Shown: positions 12,796 through 24,424 of the stretch, in pieces | How positions within the stretch are numbered: the first letter of the stretch is position 1 | How the letters are laid out: the number at the start of each line of letters is the position of its first letter | Assembly (NCBI RefSeq): GCF_005239225.2 | Contig: NC_133284.1 | Coordinates: 587,770-651,769 of the forward strand | DNA: 64,000 bases | From: Populus alba | Lineage: Eukaryota; Streptophyta; Magnoliopsida; Malpighiales; Salicaceae | Direction: 5' to 3' | Program-made: the position numbers and the translations under genes | Notes under the pieces: generated by a model | What the model saw: only the letters and a program-made list of their open reading frames with translations | Database searches by the model: none | What the model was told of the DNA's origin: nothing

Positions 12796-12837
12796 TGTTA
12801 TAGTTGCAATCAATTTGGGCACTATAGCACTGAATGT
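12796..12837 (+). pseudogene. Copia gag CCHC zinc knuckle
   Basis: CYSCNQFGHYSTEC fits C-x2-C-x4-H-x4-C, the RNA-binding nucleocapsid motif. The frame around it is interrupted upstream and downstream, so it belongs to a dead gag-pol. Confidence 0.9.
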
Positions 12838-12949
12838 CGAAGGAAAGCTTCGTTAGAGATAAGTGAGCAAGCCAACTATGCAGAAAAGGATGATAGAGAA
12901 GCAGATGCATTACTTGTCCAACAAGGACTTGACGAGAAACAGGAGAATA

Positions 12950-13345
12950 TATAGTATCTAGATTCTGGAGCCAGCAATCACATGTGTGGTTACCGAGAGT
13001 TATTTGGTGATCTAGATGAGACCATACAAGGTCTAGTTACTTTTAGAGATACCTCAAAGGTTCCATTTAAAGGTAAAGGCAATATCCCAATCAAGTTGAA
13101 GAACGACGATCACAACTACATCGCCGATGTTTATTATGTCCCAGCCATAAAGCATAACTTGATCATCATAGGTCAACTTATGGAGAGAGGTTATACTCTT
13201 TTCACGAAGAATTGTCATCTGACAATTAGAGACTACAATAGGAGATTAATTGCCTATGTGAAAATGTCCAAGAATATAATGTTTCCTTTGAACATCCAGT
13301 ATGATGCAGCAAGGTGTTTGAGTGCCATCACCAATAGTGAAGAAT
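12950..13345 (+). pseudogene. Copia aspartic protease / pre-integrase remnant
   Basis: YLDSGASNHMCG carries the Asp-Ser-Gly-Ala active-site motif of retrotransposon protease. An in-frame TAG sits two codons before it. About 125 residues follow before a TGA just ahead of the pre-integrase WHLRLEYLN motif, in which the usual His of GHxN is Tyr. Confidence 0.85.
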
Positions 13346-13410
13346 GACTTTGGCACCTGAGGCTTGAATATCTGAATTTCACAAGTCTGAAGATACTAGC
13401 AAGCAAGAAG

Positions 13411-14541
13411 ATGGTCAAAGGTTTGCCTCACATTGATCATCCAGATGAAGTCTGTGAAAGTTGTGTCAACAAACATCACAGATCCAGTTTTGCCAAAGAA
13501 GTCAACTGGAAAGCAAAGAGGCCACTGGAGTTAGCGCACACAGATGTGTGTGGCCTAATAAAGCCTATGTCGACTGGACAAAATAGGTACTTCCTCACTT
13601 TTATTGATGATTTTAGCAGAAAGACGTGGATATACTTTCTGAAAAGGAAGTCAGAAGTATTCAATTGTTTTAAAGATTTTAAAGCAATTGTGGAAAAGCA
13701 AAGTGGCTACACGATCAGAACCGTAAGATCTGATCAAGGTGGAGAGTATACAACAAATGACTTTGAAGCCTTTTGTACACAACAAGGCATCGAACATCAA
13801 ACAACACCAGCTTATACACCACAGCTGAATGGTGTAGTAGAAAGGAAGAATCGAACGATTCTTGACATGGCAAAAAGTCTGCTCAAAGCAAAGAAGTTGC
13901 CCAAGCAATACTGGGCTGAAGCTGTATCATATGCAGTGTATCTACTGAATCGCTGCCTAACCAGAAGTTTGCAAGGTGTCACTCTAGAAGAAGCATGGAG
14001 TGGTCACAAACCAAGTATTACTCATCTACGAGTCTTTGGTTGTGTGGCATATGCAAAGATCCCAGATGCAAGAAGGACAAAACTCGATGATAAAAGCGAG
14101 AAATGCATCTTTGTCGGATATGGTGATAGAAGAATGGTATACAAGTTGTATAATCCCATCACAAAGAAAGTAATTATGAGTAGAGATGTTATCTTTGAAG
14201 AAGATAAATCTTGGAAATGGAATGATGATCAAGAAGCAGTCAAATGGATCAACATTGATTTGATCTTTGAAAATGAAGAAGTACCAACAGTACTTGCAGA
14301 AGAACCGATTGTGCCAGCAGATGAACCACAAAGTCCGGTACACAGATTCCCTGTATTCAACAAGAGGAACACACCAGAATCATCATCATCAACACCACCA
14401 TCAACATCCTCATCAGAAGGACCAAGAAGGATGAGAAATCTTGAAGAGTTGTACGATGCCACTCAAGTCATGGAAGATACAACTCTATTTTGTTTATTTG
14501 CAGATAGTGACCCATTAAGCTTTAATGAAGCTATCACATAA
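13411..14541 (+). pseudogene. Copia integrase, open 376-codon frame
   Basis: Longest intact piece of the element's pol. The integrase zinc finger residues CESCVNKHH come first. The catalytic core has D45 (HTDVCG), D108 (RSDQGGEY) and E144 (NGVVERKNRT), giving the DD35E spacing. A Copia C-terminal GKGY-like region (FVGYGDRRMVYKLYNP) and an acidic/Ser-Pro linker follow. A stop (TAA) then breaks the link to RT. The triad is intact, but it is separated from a PBS-proximal start and from RT by stops, so it is called part of a dead element. Confidence 0.9.
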
Positions 14542-14766
14542 GAGAAATGGATTAAAGCAATGGATGAAGAAATACATGCCATTGAGAAGAATGATACCTG
14601 GAAGCTGACCTATCTACCAGAAAACAAGAAAGTAATAAGTGTCAAATGGGCCTATAAGACGAAGAAGAATGTAAAAGGAGAAATGCAAAGATACAAAGCC
14701 AGATTAGTGGCTAAAGGCTACAAACAGAGAAAAGCCATTGAAGAGAGAAAATATTTATCAGATTAA
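14542..14766 (+). pseudogene. Copia reverse transcriptase, N-terminal stub
   Basis: WIKAMDEEIHAIEKNDTW and VKWAYKTKKN...ARLVAKGYKQ are the conserved start of Copia RT. After GYKQ the sequence jumps to an unrelated dozen residues and a stop. The next bases already resemble the tail of RNase H and the polypurine tract, so about 1.5 kb of RT and RNase H has been deleted. Confidence 0.85.
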
Positions 14767-14799
14767 AGTTCATGTTTGGTATGACATCCCTCGATTGAG

Positions 14800-14814
14800 T
14801 TTAAATGGGAGATT
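14800..14814 (+). promoter_or_regulatory. Polypurine tract of Copia element
   Basis: TTTAAATGGGAGATT directly abuts the TGTTGA start of the 3' LTR. The position and the GGGAGATT core are typical of Copia plus-strand priming. Confidence 0.8.
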
Positions 14815-14867
14815 TGTTGAACTTAAACTCAATCTAGAAGGTCAAGGAAGGCAACCACCGCCTAATC
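14815..14867 (+). repeat. 3' LTR of Copia element, left piece
   Basis: Starts TGTTGAACTTAAACTC and aligns with the first ~53 bp of the 5' LTR. It is then interrupted by the TGTAAGACCC LTR. The rest resumes at about 16821 and runs to 17094. Confidence 0.9.
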
Positions 14868-16820
14868 TGTAAGACCCAAAATTTTGGCCCAAACCTAAGT
14901 CCAAGTCAACCCAAACCCAACCTAAGTTAACCTAAATATTTAAGGAAGAGTTGCAAGAGAATTACTTTTCTCTCTTCCAATTCTTGTAGCCGCCGTGACC
15001 CTCCCCTCCTCAAACCAAAGAGTTTAGTTTTTAATCTTGAGTTTTTGATTCAAGAAAGGTGGAAGTAGCAAGTAAGTGGTTCCCTTTCATATTACTTTTG
15101 ATTATAGTTTGCTTATGGAATGATTAAAGAAGAGATTAGGGTTTATAAGGATTGAAAGTTTATGTTGTTTAGATTGATTTATGATTATAAAGGGTTTAAT
15201 GTTAGGTGATTGATTATTATGTTGTTAGAAATAAGGATTTGTGAATTGATTTGTTTAAATTGATTTTTATGGGTTAAGAAATTCATTTTAACCTTGCTGG
15301 AAAATCTGGACAGAATAGCATTGAGGTTGAAGATGACCAAATTTTATTTTGGTCCTTGATTTATGAAAAATTCAATTTAGTCCCTAAACTTTAGAAACAT
15401 TATGATTTGACCCCTAAATGTATTTTTAGATTCTGTACAGTGTTATTATGAGGTTAAGGATGATGAATCTTAGTTTGATAATTCATTTGGAATATTTTTA
15501 GTTTGGTCCCTCAATTTTAGGAATTTATATTTTAGTCCCTAAACTTTATAAAATTACAGTTTGGTCCCTAATTCGTTATATACTGAATTTAGGATGGTTT
15601 ATGGGTGAAAATTTAGTATGGTTATGTATTCACAGTTTGGTCCTCCAATTTTGATAAAATTATGTTTTGGTCCCTGTTTTGGATAATTGTCGTTTTAGTC
15701 CCTAAACCTAGGAGACTAAACCTGGTTTTCTTTTATGCATTGAAATATTTTAATTGTGTTGCTTTGAGTTGTTTTTGAGTATATTTCGTATATTTATTGT
15801 AGGTTCTCCTAACGATCCTCAATAGGTTTTTTGGGTCTTTCATCTGATATTCCTTTTAGTTCTATATTTTCCGGGTGAGTGGGATAATTTTTAATATGCA
15901 TATATTATAAATAAATATTTATGTTGATCATACAATGAGTACAACCAGTTAATTCCTTGAATATCTATATATTTTGCTTTATTTTCCAAGTACTCATTTA
16001 TTCTTGAATTTGCACTCACAATCTGTTGAACTAAATTCTATTCGATATGATATATATTTCTTTGATGATTATATGAATACCTATTATGCCTTGATATAGG
16101 ACTTGTCAGTAACTCCATGCTAACGGAGAGTAGTTAGCCTATGTGCACATAATATTCTGTATACCTAGCTGGTGAGAGAGGCATCAGCCTGTGATGACTG
16201 ATCATCCCACAGTGGTCACCTTCGGGTGTCATCTGGTCACCTTCGGTTGTCATCTGATCTCTGACATGTATTTCACTATGTTATGATAATATGTTTAGTA
16301 TGTATATGTATATATATATCAAGATAAATCATCTTGCAAACTATTAATATCTAAAATGTATATTAAATATTATTCCCTCACTGAGTTGATTGAACTCACC
16401 CCTCATTCTTAATATTATTTCAGGTTCTTAGTTTCTGATAACAGTTGGACTTTGTTAGGTGTTTCCGCTTCTTCAATTTTGGTCGGTATGCCTTGCTTGT
16501 TTTGCGAGGCTTTCCTTTTAGTTTTGATTTGATGTCTTAGACGCTCCACTATTACCTTGTTTTAATTAAGTTTGGATTTTGACAATGTAATGATTATTAT
16601 GGATTATTGTTTTTGTTTTAATTACTAATAAGAAGTTTTAAACTATCTTTTGGTTTTATCAGTTTTGAATAATATAATATTTCTGAAGATTATAAAATGC
16701 TGCGTATTTTGAATAAATTGTTCTTTTGATATGTCTGTTATGAGGCTTAGCGTAGGTGAGGTGTCTTTTCGAAACCGCTCCTACGTTGCATGTCATGGAC
16801 CCGGGATTCGGGTCATGACA
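14868..16820 (+). mobile_element. Solo LTR nested in the Copia 3' LTR
   Basis: 1953 bp from TGTAAGACCC to GGGTCATGACA, with no PBS or coding sequence. It contains repeated 'TTTGGTCCCTAAACTTTA'-like phrases and a GATCATCCCACAGTGG block shared (inverted) with the LTR at 2999-5350. No clean target duplication: flanks TAATC and CAACT do not match, so the ends may have decayed. It shows no gene. Confidence 0.75.
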
Positions 16821-17094
16821 CAACTAGCCACCAACTATCACCGACCATCCGCCAGCCACCAGTTGCCACCGCCTAGCCGCATGCCGCCAGCCACCTTCAC
16901 ACCTAAAAGTTTGAATTTTTGTGTGTGTATAAATAGGCTGCTAAGCTTATGTTATTTTGTGTGGAGAGTTTAGAGAGAAACACTAGATATAGAGAGAGAG
17001 GGCGTGTATTAAGCTTTTGTTCTTGAAATAAAATTTTGTGTTTTATCCCCTCTGAGTGTTTCAAAGCCACCACCAGTGGTTTCTCCCACCAACA
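16821..17094 (+). repeat. 3' LTR of Copia element, right piece
   Basis: Resumes the LTR with GCCACCAACTATCACCGACC (the 5' LTR has GACC preceded by a similar CACCAGC run). It keeps the TATAAATAGG box and ends CCCACCAACA before the AAAAT target duplication. Confidence 0.9.
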
Positions 17095-17099
17095 AAAAT

Positions 17100-17748
17100 C
17101 TCTTATACATCAGTCTATCAACCAAAAAACTGTTTTGTAATAATGAAAAAGAGATGCTGGGTAGCCATTTTAAACCCATTGTTCTCAGATGGTGGATGGA
17201 TGGGATCAATTGAGGCATGCATTCTTCTAATTCCTGCAATGTCATTGCTTGTTGTCAAATAGATGTAGCTGAGATGCTTGTGGTTTTGCATAAAGGACTG
17301 GTGTAAAATGGAAAAAAAAATCTTGCTAACTGATGATTTATCAGATAGTTGGAATATATATTTTGCTGCAAGCCTGTTTTCCTTTCCTCGTTCTATTAAA
17401 TTATAGTATGATTTTTCTGGATTTGGATTAGAGAGTTGGAAGCTTCAAGTACTTTGTTGCAGAGGTATTCTGCAGGTTGCCTAAAGGAAGGCTGATTTAA
17501 CTCTTTAAGAATAATATCTTGCACAATAAAGGATATAAACCATGTAAAATCATATCATTTTTTTTCAAATAAGACAAGCAGCAGTAAAGTAAAACTTCGG
17601 TGTACAAGATAATCCATAGATAAGTGCTGGTCTCTGATATGTTGTGACCGGCCTCAATCCTTGTAAACCTTGCTCCTTATTAGACGACATTGCTCATGCC
17701 GTATAAAAACAAGTTACACACCTGAAAGAAAGGAAAAACAAGAGAGCA
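17100..17748. other. Displaced 3' flank of AAE gene and 3' UTR of F6'H1-like gene
   Basis: Begins with the sequence that followed the AAE stop codon before the Copia insertion. It is AT-rich, has AATAAA near 17526, and shows no supported ORF. The right end is the 3' UTR of the minus-strand dioxygenase. Confidence 0.5.
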
Positions 17749-18928
17749 TTATATCTTTGCCAAATCGATTGTTTTCTTCCCATCATGTGCTTTTCGGAAG
17801 AAATGCCTGACGTAATCCGAGTACAGAACTTCTTTATACACGGCCTTCTCGCCACTGGCCAGCACTTCGGGGAAAGGAGAGATTTTGTCAGATGGCCTGG
17901 GGTTGATGAAAATGGGAACTGAGATCCTGTTATTACTTCCGTTAGCAATAACACGGTGCTCGATGCTCTTGTATCGACCATTGCTCATTATTTGCAAGGC
18001 ATCTCCAACATTGATCACAATGGAGCCGCTAACAGGAGGAACATGAATCCAGCTATCATTGTTCCCTCGCACGTAAAGTCCACCGATGTCATCTTGGAGG
18101 AGCAAAGTGAGTGTTGAGACATCCGAGTGGCGGCCAATTCCTACAGTGAGCTCAGGGTTTGGACAAATCGGATAGTAGTTAAGATTAGTCCTTTTAGACC
18201 CCATTAAGAGGGATTCTTTTGTCTCATCGATCTCAGTCACATTCAGATTCTTCAATAGCACATCCAGTAGCTTTCTGATAACAATTTCTGATCTCTTCAT
18301 GTACTCGAGCACTTGATCCCTGAAAGAGAAAAAATCACGAGGCCGACAAATTGATAGCCGTTATAATCAAGTAATAATGTTATATGCATGTGCAATGTGC
18401 AAAGTTAAATATTTATTACTTGCAAACCGCAGGCCACAATGCAGAAGCCTCATCCTCGGAGACATAAAAGAGACTAAGGTAATCTTTCCACTCTAAAGCC
18501 TTCTCAGCTTTAGGACTAAAGCTTGAGCCAAACCGCACGTTGTTAGAAGGAGAAAACTCTTTCAAATACTTCCTCTTTTCCTCTGCTGGTAATCTGAAGA
18601 ACTGATGAGTTGCTTCCTTAACATTCTCAAGTACTTCAATGGGAACTCCATGGTTAATAATCTGGAAGAATCCCCATTTCTCTGCAGCCTCACAGATTGC
18701 TTCAGCAACTTTAGGGTCATCCCATTTTGACATGTCAATGATGGGAATGGATTCATGGGACATGTTTTTGGTACCACACATTCTTTCCTCGAGGGGTTGG
18801 ATATATATCTTGGGGAGGCTTTCGAGGCCCATCTCGGAGAGACCCTTGACTCCATTGCCTTTGTTCAGGACAAAATCAGTGATATCTGAGGAGTCATTGA
18901 ATGACACTGGTGCAAGTGCTTGAGCCAT
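17749..18928 (-). CDS. F6'H1: Feruloyl-CoA 6'-hydroxylase-like 2-oxoglutarate/Fe(II) dioxygenase
   Basis: Two exons, 18928-18420 and 18319-17749, join in frame (AA|G) to 359 residues, close to the 361 of Arabidopsis F6'H1. F6'H1 ortho-hydroxylates feruloyl-CoA, the committed step to scopoletin and related coumarins, in the cytosol. Seen: DIOX_N domain with [10 protein letters not shown] and [14 protein letters not shown], and [22 protein letters not shown], a stretch typical of the F6'H group. The iron ligands are H234, D236 (GRHSDVSTL) and H291 (IEHRV). The 2-oxoglutarate pair is R301/S303 (RISVPIF), and the C-terminus [21 protein letters not shown] is split by only a few changes from the family. 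Nothing is missing. A decayed copy lies at 48.1-49.9 kb. The substrate (feruloyl- versus p-coumaroyl-CoA) cannot be settled from sequence. Confidence 0.93.
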
Positions 18929-19004
18929 TACTTGGACGCTTCTAGCTAGCTAAGACAACCAAGGTAGAAAATGTAGTGTGTGGCATCAGCTTCCAGGGCT
19001 TCGC

Positions 19005-19012
19005 TACTTATA
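19005..19012 (-). promoter_or_regulatory. TATA box of F6'H1-like gene
   Basis: Minus-strand TATAAGTA about 77 bp upstream of the start codon, followed by a short leader. Position and sequence fit a core promoter. Confidence 0.6.
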
Positions 19013-19554
19013 CTGTATTGTTTAAGGATGTCTCCACGCCTTCGATCTGCTACATGTTCTTTTAGTTGATAAATTCCTCACCAACTCACCTAGCAACTTG
19101 CACGCCTTCTCACCTTTTCCTTCTCAAAGTCGACTTGATGCTGCTCAATCTTAGTTCCTTACATGCATGGTGCTAGTTTAGTTTGTCAAGTATTTTGTTT
19201 ACTCAATCTCATTATTTATATTGGGTTAGGTCCCCTTTAATGGAATTATTTTATAGTGTTTATGTTTGATATCGCATATGTTTTGCCTTGAACTGTTTTC
19301 AACTCACAACTCTATGTAATATAATAATTAGAACCTAACATAGCATAATAATATCAAACATATTCAGTAATGACAATGTGTTTTTTTTTTTTTTAATTAA
19401 ATACATTAAATAATTAATGGATATAAATAATATCAAAATATTAATTTAATATTTTTTCATGCAAAAAAACAATTTGAAAAACATTTTAAAAAATAAATTA
19501 AAGCACAAAAATAAATACTACCTCCAAGATAAGAAATAAAATTGGATTAATGCG

Positions 19555-19745
19555 GCACGTGAGGTCTTGGTCTAGTGGTGGAAGGGGCTTGTTTCCTTCC
19601 TCTACACCTGGGTTCAAACCTTACTGTGCACGCCAGTCACCTCCGCGGTGCCTTACATGCTCACTGGATTTGCAGGATGTTTAGTCGACCGTGAGATTAG
19701 TCGTGGTACGTGCAAACTAACTAGGATATCCATGTAAATAAAAAA
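19555..19745 (+). mobile_element. tRNA-derived SINE (Au-like)
   Basis: 191 bp with a pol III A-box-like TGGTCTAGTGGTGG and a B box GGTTCAAACC about 40 bp apart. The tail region GTGAGATTAGTCGTGGTACG resembles Au-type SINEs, and it ends in an A-rich run. It is flanked by a 16-bp target duplication AAATTGRATTAATGCG (19539-19554 and 19746-19761). The paralogous site near 51175 has one uninterrupted copy of that sequence, so it is an empty site. Confidence 0.88.
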
Positions 19746-20147
19746 AAATTGAATTAATGCGAAACAAATACACCGTATATTAAAGAAGATATAAGTAATT
19801 AATCTCTTACTAATGTTAATGCTAATCAATAAGCTAGCTAAATCAATCACTTCAAAATTAAATCAAGGAATGCAAATTAACATTAATTGAACATTTATTT
19901 TTGGCCTTACCAATAATTGAACATTTATTAGACCATTAGTTTGTTTTAAGATTTCTTCTGCTGCATGTTCTTTCAGTTGAAAAATTCCTCACCACTCACC
20001 AAGCAACTTGCACGCCTTCTCACCTTTTCCTTCTCAAAGTCGACTTGATGCTGCTCATTCTTACTTCCTTACATGCATGGTGCTAGTTTAGTCTTTCAAG
20101 TATTTTTTTACTCAACCTCATTATTTATGTTGGCTTAGGTCCCTTTA

Positions 20148-20699
20148 GGCCCTGTTTGTTTGCTGAAAAATAGTTTTTTAGAAAATAAATTATTTTTTTA
20201 TGTTTGGTAGTGTAATGAAAAATAAGTAAGAAAACACTTTCCAGTATCTGGTTATATCATGAAAAATGAGCTGGAAAATAACTTTTTACTGTTTTATTTT
20301 TCTCAAGTTTATTAAAATAATGAGGAAGAAATCTTACAAATTAAAAAGTTGAATAAGAATGAAATTGGAAAAAAATATAATTTCATAAATTATCTCAAAT
20401 AAAATAAATAATAATCAAAATAATAGACATCAAATCTAAAAAAAATAAAAGATAAAGAAATTAAAATAATAATTATTAACATTTCATAAATTATTTCAAA
20501 TAAAATATGTAAAAATCAAAGAAATGAGGTCCAAATTTGATAAATTTTTCAATAAAAAATAATAAGAAAAAAACAAATAATAATTATAAAAATGAGGACC
20601 AAAATTAATATAAAAATTAAAATTTAAGAGATGAAATTAATATATATATATATATATATACAATCAAAAATTTAAGGACCAAATTTGATATAATCAGCA
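20148..20699. mobile_element. hAT-like non-autonomous element, 3'-truncated copy
   Basis: Starts GGCCCTGTTTGTTTGCTG like the complete copy at 51664-52439 and aligns with it until a deletion near 20699 removes the right inverted repeat. No coding. Confidence 0.7.
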
Positions 20700-22975
20700 A
20701 ATAATATGACATTAGAAGAACATAATCTTGCTTTGAATCAAAGCAACTACATTCTAGTTTTTAACAAAAAAAAATAAAAATAAATTATTGTACTCTTTTC
20801 AACTCACAACTTTATATAATATAATAATTAGAACCTAACATAGCATAATAATATCAAACATATTTAGTAGTAGTGGCATTTTGTTTTTTTAAAAGTTCTT
20901 TTCGATTAAAAAATATATTAAATAATTAATGGATATAAAATTATATTAAAATATTAATTTGATATTTTTTTTATATAAAAACATTTTGAAAAATACTTTA
21001 AAAAATAAATTAAAACATAAAAATAAATGCTACCTCAAATATAAAAAATAAAATTCGATTAATGCTAAACAAATATATAGTGTAGATTGAAGAAGGTATA
21101 AGTAATGAATCTATTACCAATGTTAATTCCAACCGATAAGCTAGCTAAATCAATCACTTCAAAACCGATAAGCTAGCTAAATCAATCACTTCAAAAATCA
21201 AGGACTTGCGATTTGCATATATTCTTAGCCAATAAATGTTTTCTTTTTTCCCCACAAGTTGATGGCCTTAATTACCAATAATTGAACATTGATACAAGAA
21301 ATCTCCTAATCAAGAAAGGATACAGAACTGTACGAACAAATCAAAGTCAGTGCATAATTAAGATTCTTTTTATTTCATTATGCCAAATTTCTAGGTTGAC
21401 TTGGTAAAATTAGTAATTGCTTCTTGCTTGCCAACCTCGCGGCATGCATGTTTGAGTGAGGGAATGGGGCAAGAAGCACGTTACAAATTAAAAAAAATAA
21501 AAATTAGTCCCTATTTTATAAAATTACTTTCATTTAGGTCCCTAACAAATATTCTTAATTTGTTACAAGAAATGGAAACTACTAAAGCTGACATTGATAT
21601 TTGTATCCGACAATTTGTGATGTTATAGCAACAACAAATGACAAGAAAATGAATTTCTGGTTGGTATAGGAATGATGCTTGGAGGTTATAAATTTGACAA
21701 GTGAAATTTATCAATGGAAATTAATTAATATGAAGTTTTTTAATTATATAATTAGGATTTTGTTTCAGGTTGTGCTTTATTTAAAGAGAAAGGCCAGACA
21801 TGCAGGCCATAGGATCAGTGCATGCACAAAGCAACAAAGACATATCACTCTTTCAAAGACTAGTTTTTAGGAGGAAATTAGCAATAATAAATAATTCCGA
21901 GCGAGTCCAATATGATCCTATAATGTTCAATTTGTTCATGAATTAGCCGGGATGAATATTTGCTACAGAAATCCATTTTTGATAATTTTTTTTTTTAATT
22001 TTTAATTTTTCTTAGGAATAAAAAAGAAACAATCACTAATATTGTTGGTGGCTGTTTTTTTTTTTTATATATATAATTTTAGTTGATAGTTTTGTGTTTG
22101 ATTTTTCCTTGAAAAGATAGCAAAACAATTTCCTCTCGTATTTGGTACTATGGTTGGAAAATGCTTTTAAAAAAATTTAAATTTTTTTATTTTTTAATTG
22201 CTTTAAATTAAAATGTTTTTGATGTTTTTAAATCATTCTGATATGTTGATGTCAAAAATATTTTTTTAAAAATAATAAAAAAACATAGTTTTAAAATGTT
22301 TTTGAATGAAAAATATTTTAAAAAATAATTGCTACCACACTCTAAAACATCCTATAATAGAGTGAAGTAAAATTAGATCCATTACACTTGTTGGAGTATC
22401 TAAACAAGAAACATTCATATAATTTTACAAAGTACAGCATTGTAGTTATTTGCATAATAGTTTACTATATATATATATATTATTTTTCTTTCCAAACTAT
22501 TTTAAGAATATATTTCTGATATTCTGATAGATGATGTATTTATATGAATAAATTATTCTAAATGTTGGCTCTAACTCCCCATCTCAGTTTTCTTAAATCT
22601 CATTGTATTTTGACACTTGAACAATACTAAAAGCAAGGCATCCAAAATAATCATAACAATGTCAATAAAAAAATTATAAATAATAAATAAATCTCAGCAA
22701 TCTGTAATTCTGGTACAATTTCTTGTCCAATTATTGGATACAACCGCAACAACAAAAAAAGTATGCAATTGAATGGTATTGGAATAATGCATTAATTAAT
22801 TATAGCAAAAATTTCTTTAGGTATTTTCTTCAATGCACACTTAATCTCCCAAACCCTGCGTAACATTTGAACACAGAATAGCCAATATGTTAAAACCATA
22901 CATATCATGAGAAATTAATAAGAGGACATAGCTTGAAGAAAAAATCTTGAGAGCAGAAATTTCTTAAGCACATAC

Positions 22976-23099
22976 TGTTGATAAAAGATGTTTATAACAC
23001 CAGAATTGGGATCAGCAATGGAGGCAAAAGCTTCTTGTGACAAATCAACGGTACCCCTACATGAATCAGGAGGGCAAAGATCTGTAATCATCACCACTA
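22976..23099 (-). pseudogene. EG45/PNP-like domain protein fragment, C-terminal part (copy 1)
   Basis: The minus strand reads VVMITDLCPPDSCRGTVDLSQEAFASIADPNSGVINIFYQQ, broken here only for reporting. It matches the second half of the EG45-like/plant natriuretic peptide fold (double-psi beta-barrel, expansin-like): a cysteine pair and the family hallmark DLSQEAFASIA. A GTATGT donor follows the last Gln. The exon is cut at its upstream side by the LTR element inserted at CACTA. In this copy the first half is absent because of the tandem-duplication junction. Confidence 0.8.
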
Positions 23100-23597
23100 T
23101 GTAGGGAATTCCGATCGGTGATGTTCTGATATTTTTCCATTGAAGGCTAAGCATACTGACACAATATTTAACATGCTTCGGCAAACCGCCTACACCCACG
23201 GGAGAAGCCATTTGATTTTATTGGGAGATAACAAGATTTACAACAATAGAGGATGATGAATTATTCCCTCTTTAGCAACTCTCAACCTCACTCTATTTCT
23301 CTCTTTTTAGTGCTGCAATGGCAACCCACTCTCTCCTATATTTCTCACATCTTTGGCTCTAATATCTCTCACTCAACTCTCTCATTTTGCTCTCTAATAT
23401 ATGCCTCTATTTATAGGCATCTATGACAGCTCCTCTTGCTCTTTTATCAACAATGGTGGCCGCTAAACTTACCAAACCTTGACATTAGACAATGGTTGTT
23501 GGTTGCCACCAATAACCCACCATTGTAGCCTCCTTCTTTGACAATGGCAGTCATCTTCTTTGACAATGACAGCCACATAATTGGCAATATTCCAACA
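23100..23597 (-). repeat. 3' LTR of LARD-like element, copy 1
   Basis: 498 bp, with TG/CA ends. It is preceded by the left CACTA target duplication at 23095-23099. TATA-like CTATAAATAG (minus) occurs near 23408. It differs from the 5' LTR at several per cent of positions by eye. Confidence 0.88.
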
Positions 23598-24424
23598 ATC
23601 ACCCCTTTTTTCATTTATGTGGGCAATTGTCCTCTTACTTCTTCAACACATGCTTGCATCCTGCAGCTCTTTCAAGCTTACCATTCTAAGAGCATCTTTG
23701 GCCAAGTTTACAGGTACTTGCCAAACCTTTCAATCACCAGAGTCACCGAAGCACACCCTTGCTTACACCAAAGGATCACTTCAACCAGAAGGTTTTTCAC
23801 ATCTCATTTGAAGAGTGTTAACGCTTATCTCTGGGACACAACATTCCCCTTCGAGCGTATCAACCATACTCGGTCCGGAATGATTTTTCAAGCCTCACAC
23901 TAAGGCTTACAACACCCCCTTAAACAGATATTTCCAAGTATGACAGTCATTATCTGAGTATTTTAATGTGATCACAAGCTCACCACTCTTCTAAGAGTCT
24001 AGTCATCCAGGAGTTGCGTCTGCCCTCTGTTCCACTTTTAACCACGCCTTACTTCTCCGTGAGTCTCTCACTCTTAGTCTCAAGAGTCCGGGTAGCTATC
24101 CACCTTTAACCATGGGGGCAGCTCATTAAAGGTTGAACCATATCTGTTTTCATACTCTGAGTATTACAATGCCATTACCGAGCTCACCACCTTTGACAAG
24201 AGTCAACTTGTTCCAAGAACCTGCGCATGCCCTCTGCTTCTTGATAGCAGTCGTGTTTTAAGGCAAATGTCTTCTAGCTCATTGATCTTTAGCATGGGGG
24301 CAATATCCATGAAAGTCATCCTGCATTTGTCTTTATACTCATCATAGCCACTTCATTTAGCTATACACTTGTCCACTTATATCTAGCCATCACATCGGCT
24401 CTGGGGCGTTCTGAACTAGGGCTC

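Larger units (their letters stand above)
11093..17094 (+). mobile_element. Copia LTR retrotransposon, degenerate, with nested solo LTR
   Basis: The element is bounded by TGTTG...CAACA and flanked by the perfect 5-bp target duplication AAAAT (11088-11092 and 17095-17099). The order is 5' LTR, Met-tRNA-type PBS, gag with zinc knuckle, protease DSGA, integrase and an RT stub, which is the Copia order. In-frame stops break gag, the protease junction and the pre-integrase region. Most of RT and all of RNase H are deleted. The two LTRs differ visibly at many positions, so the insertion is old. It lies 18 bp past the stop codon of the AAE gene, in the same orientation. Confidence 0.93.
19060..21230. 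repeat. Internal ~0.9-1.2 kb duplication upstream of F6'H1-like gene
   Basis: The block 19060-19360 (AATTCCTCACCA..., CTTGCACGCCTTCTCACC, then AATATAATAATTAGAACC) recurs at 19975-20110 and 20810-21010, with an hAT-like element in the second copy. The sequence GATAAGCTAGCTAAATC also recurs at 21137 and 21167. No gene is seen in 19013-22975. The whole arrangement is repeated around 50945-53000. Confidence 0.75.

Noticed and set aside
13411..14541. Functional integrase gene
   Set aside because: The DD35E triad and frame are intact, but stops in gag, before protease and before RT, and loss of most of RT, show a dead Copia element.
19561..19625. Possible tRNA gene
   Set aside because: A and B boxes are present, but no cloverleaf is evident. 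The flanking target duplication and A-rich tail identify a SINE.
21401..21870. Small ORFs conserved in three copies (21401, 28420 and 53171 regions)
   Set aside because: Conservation is due to segmental duplication. The phrases TTAGTCCCTATTTTA and TTTAGGTCCCTAAC are typical of non-coding repeats and no domain is seen.
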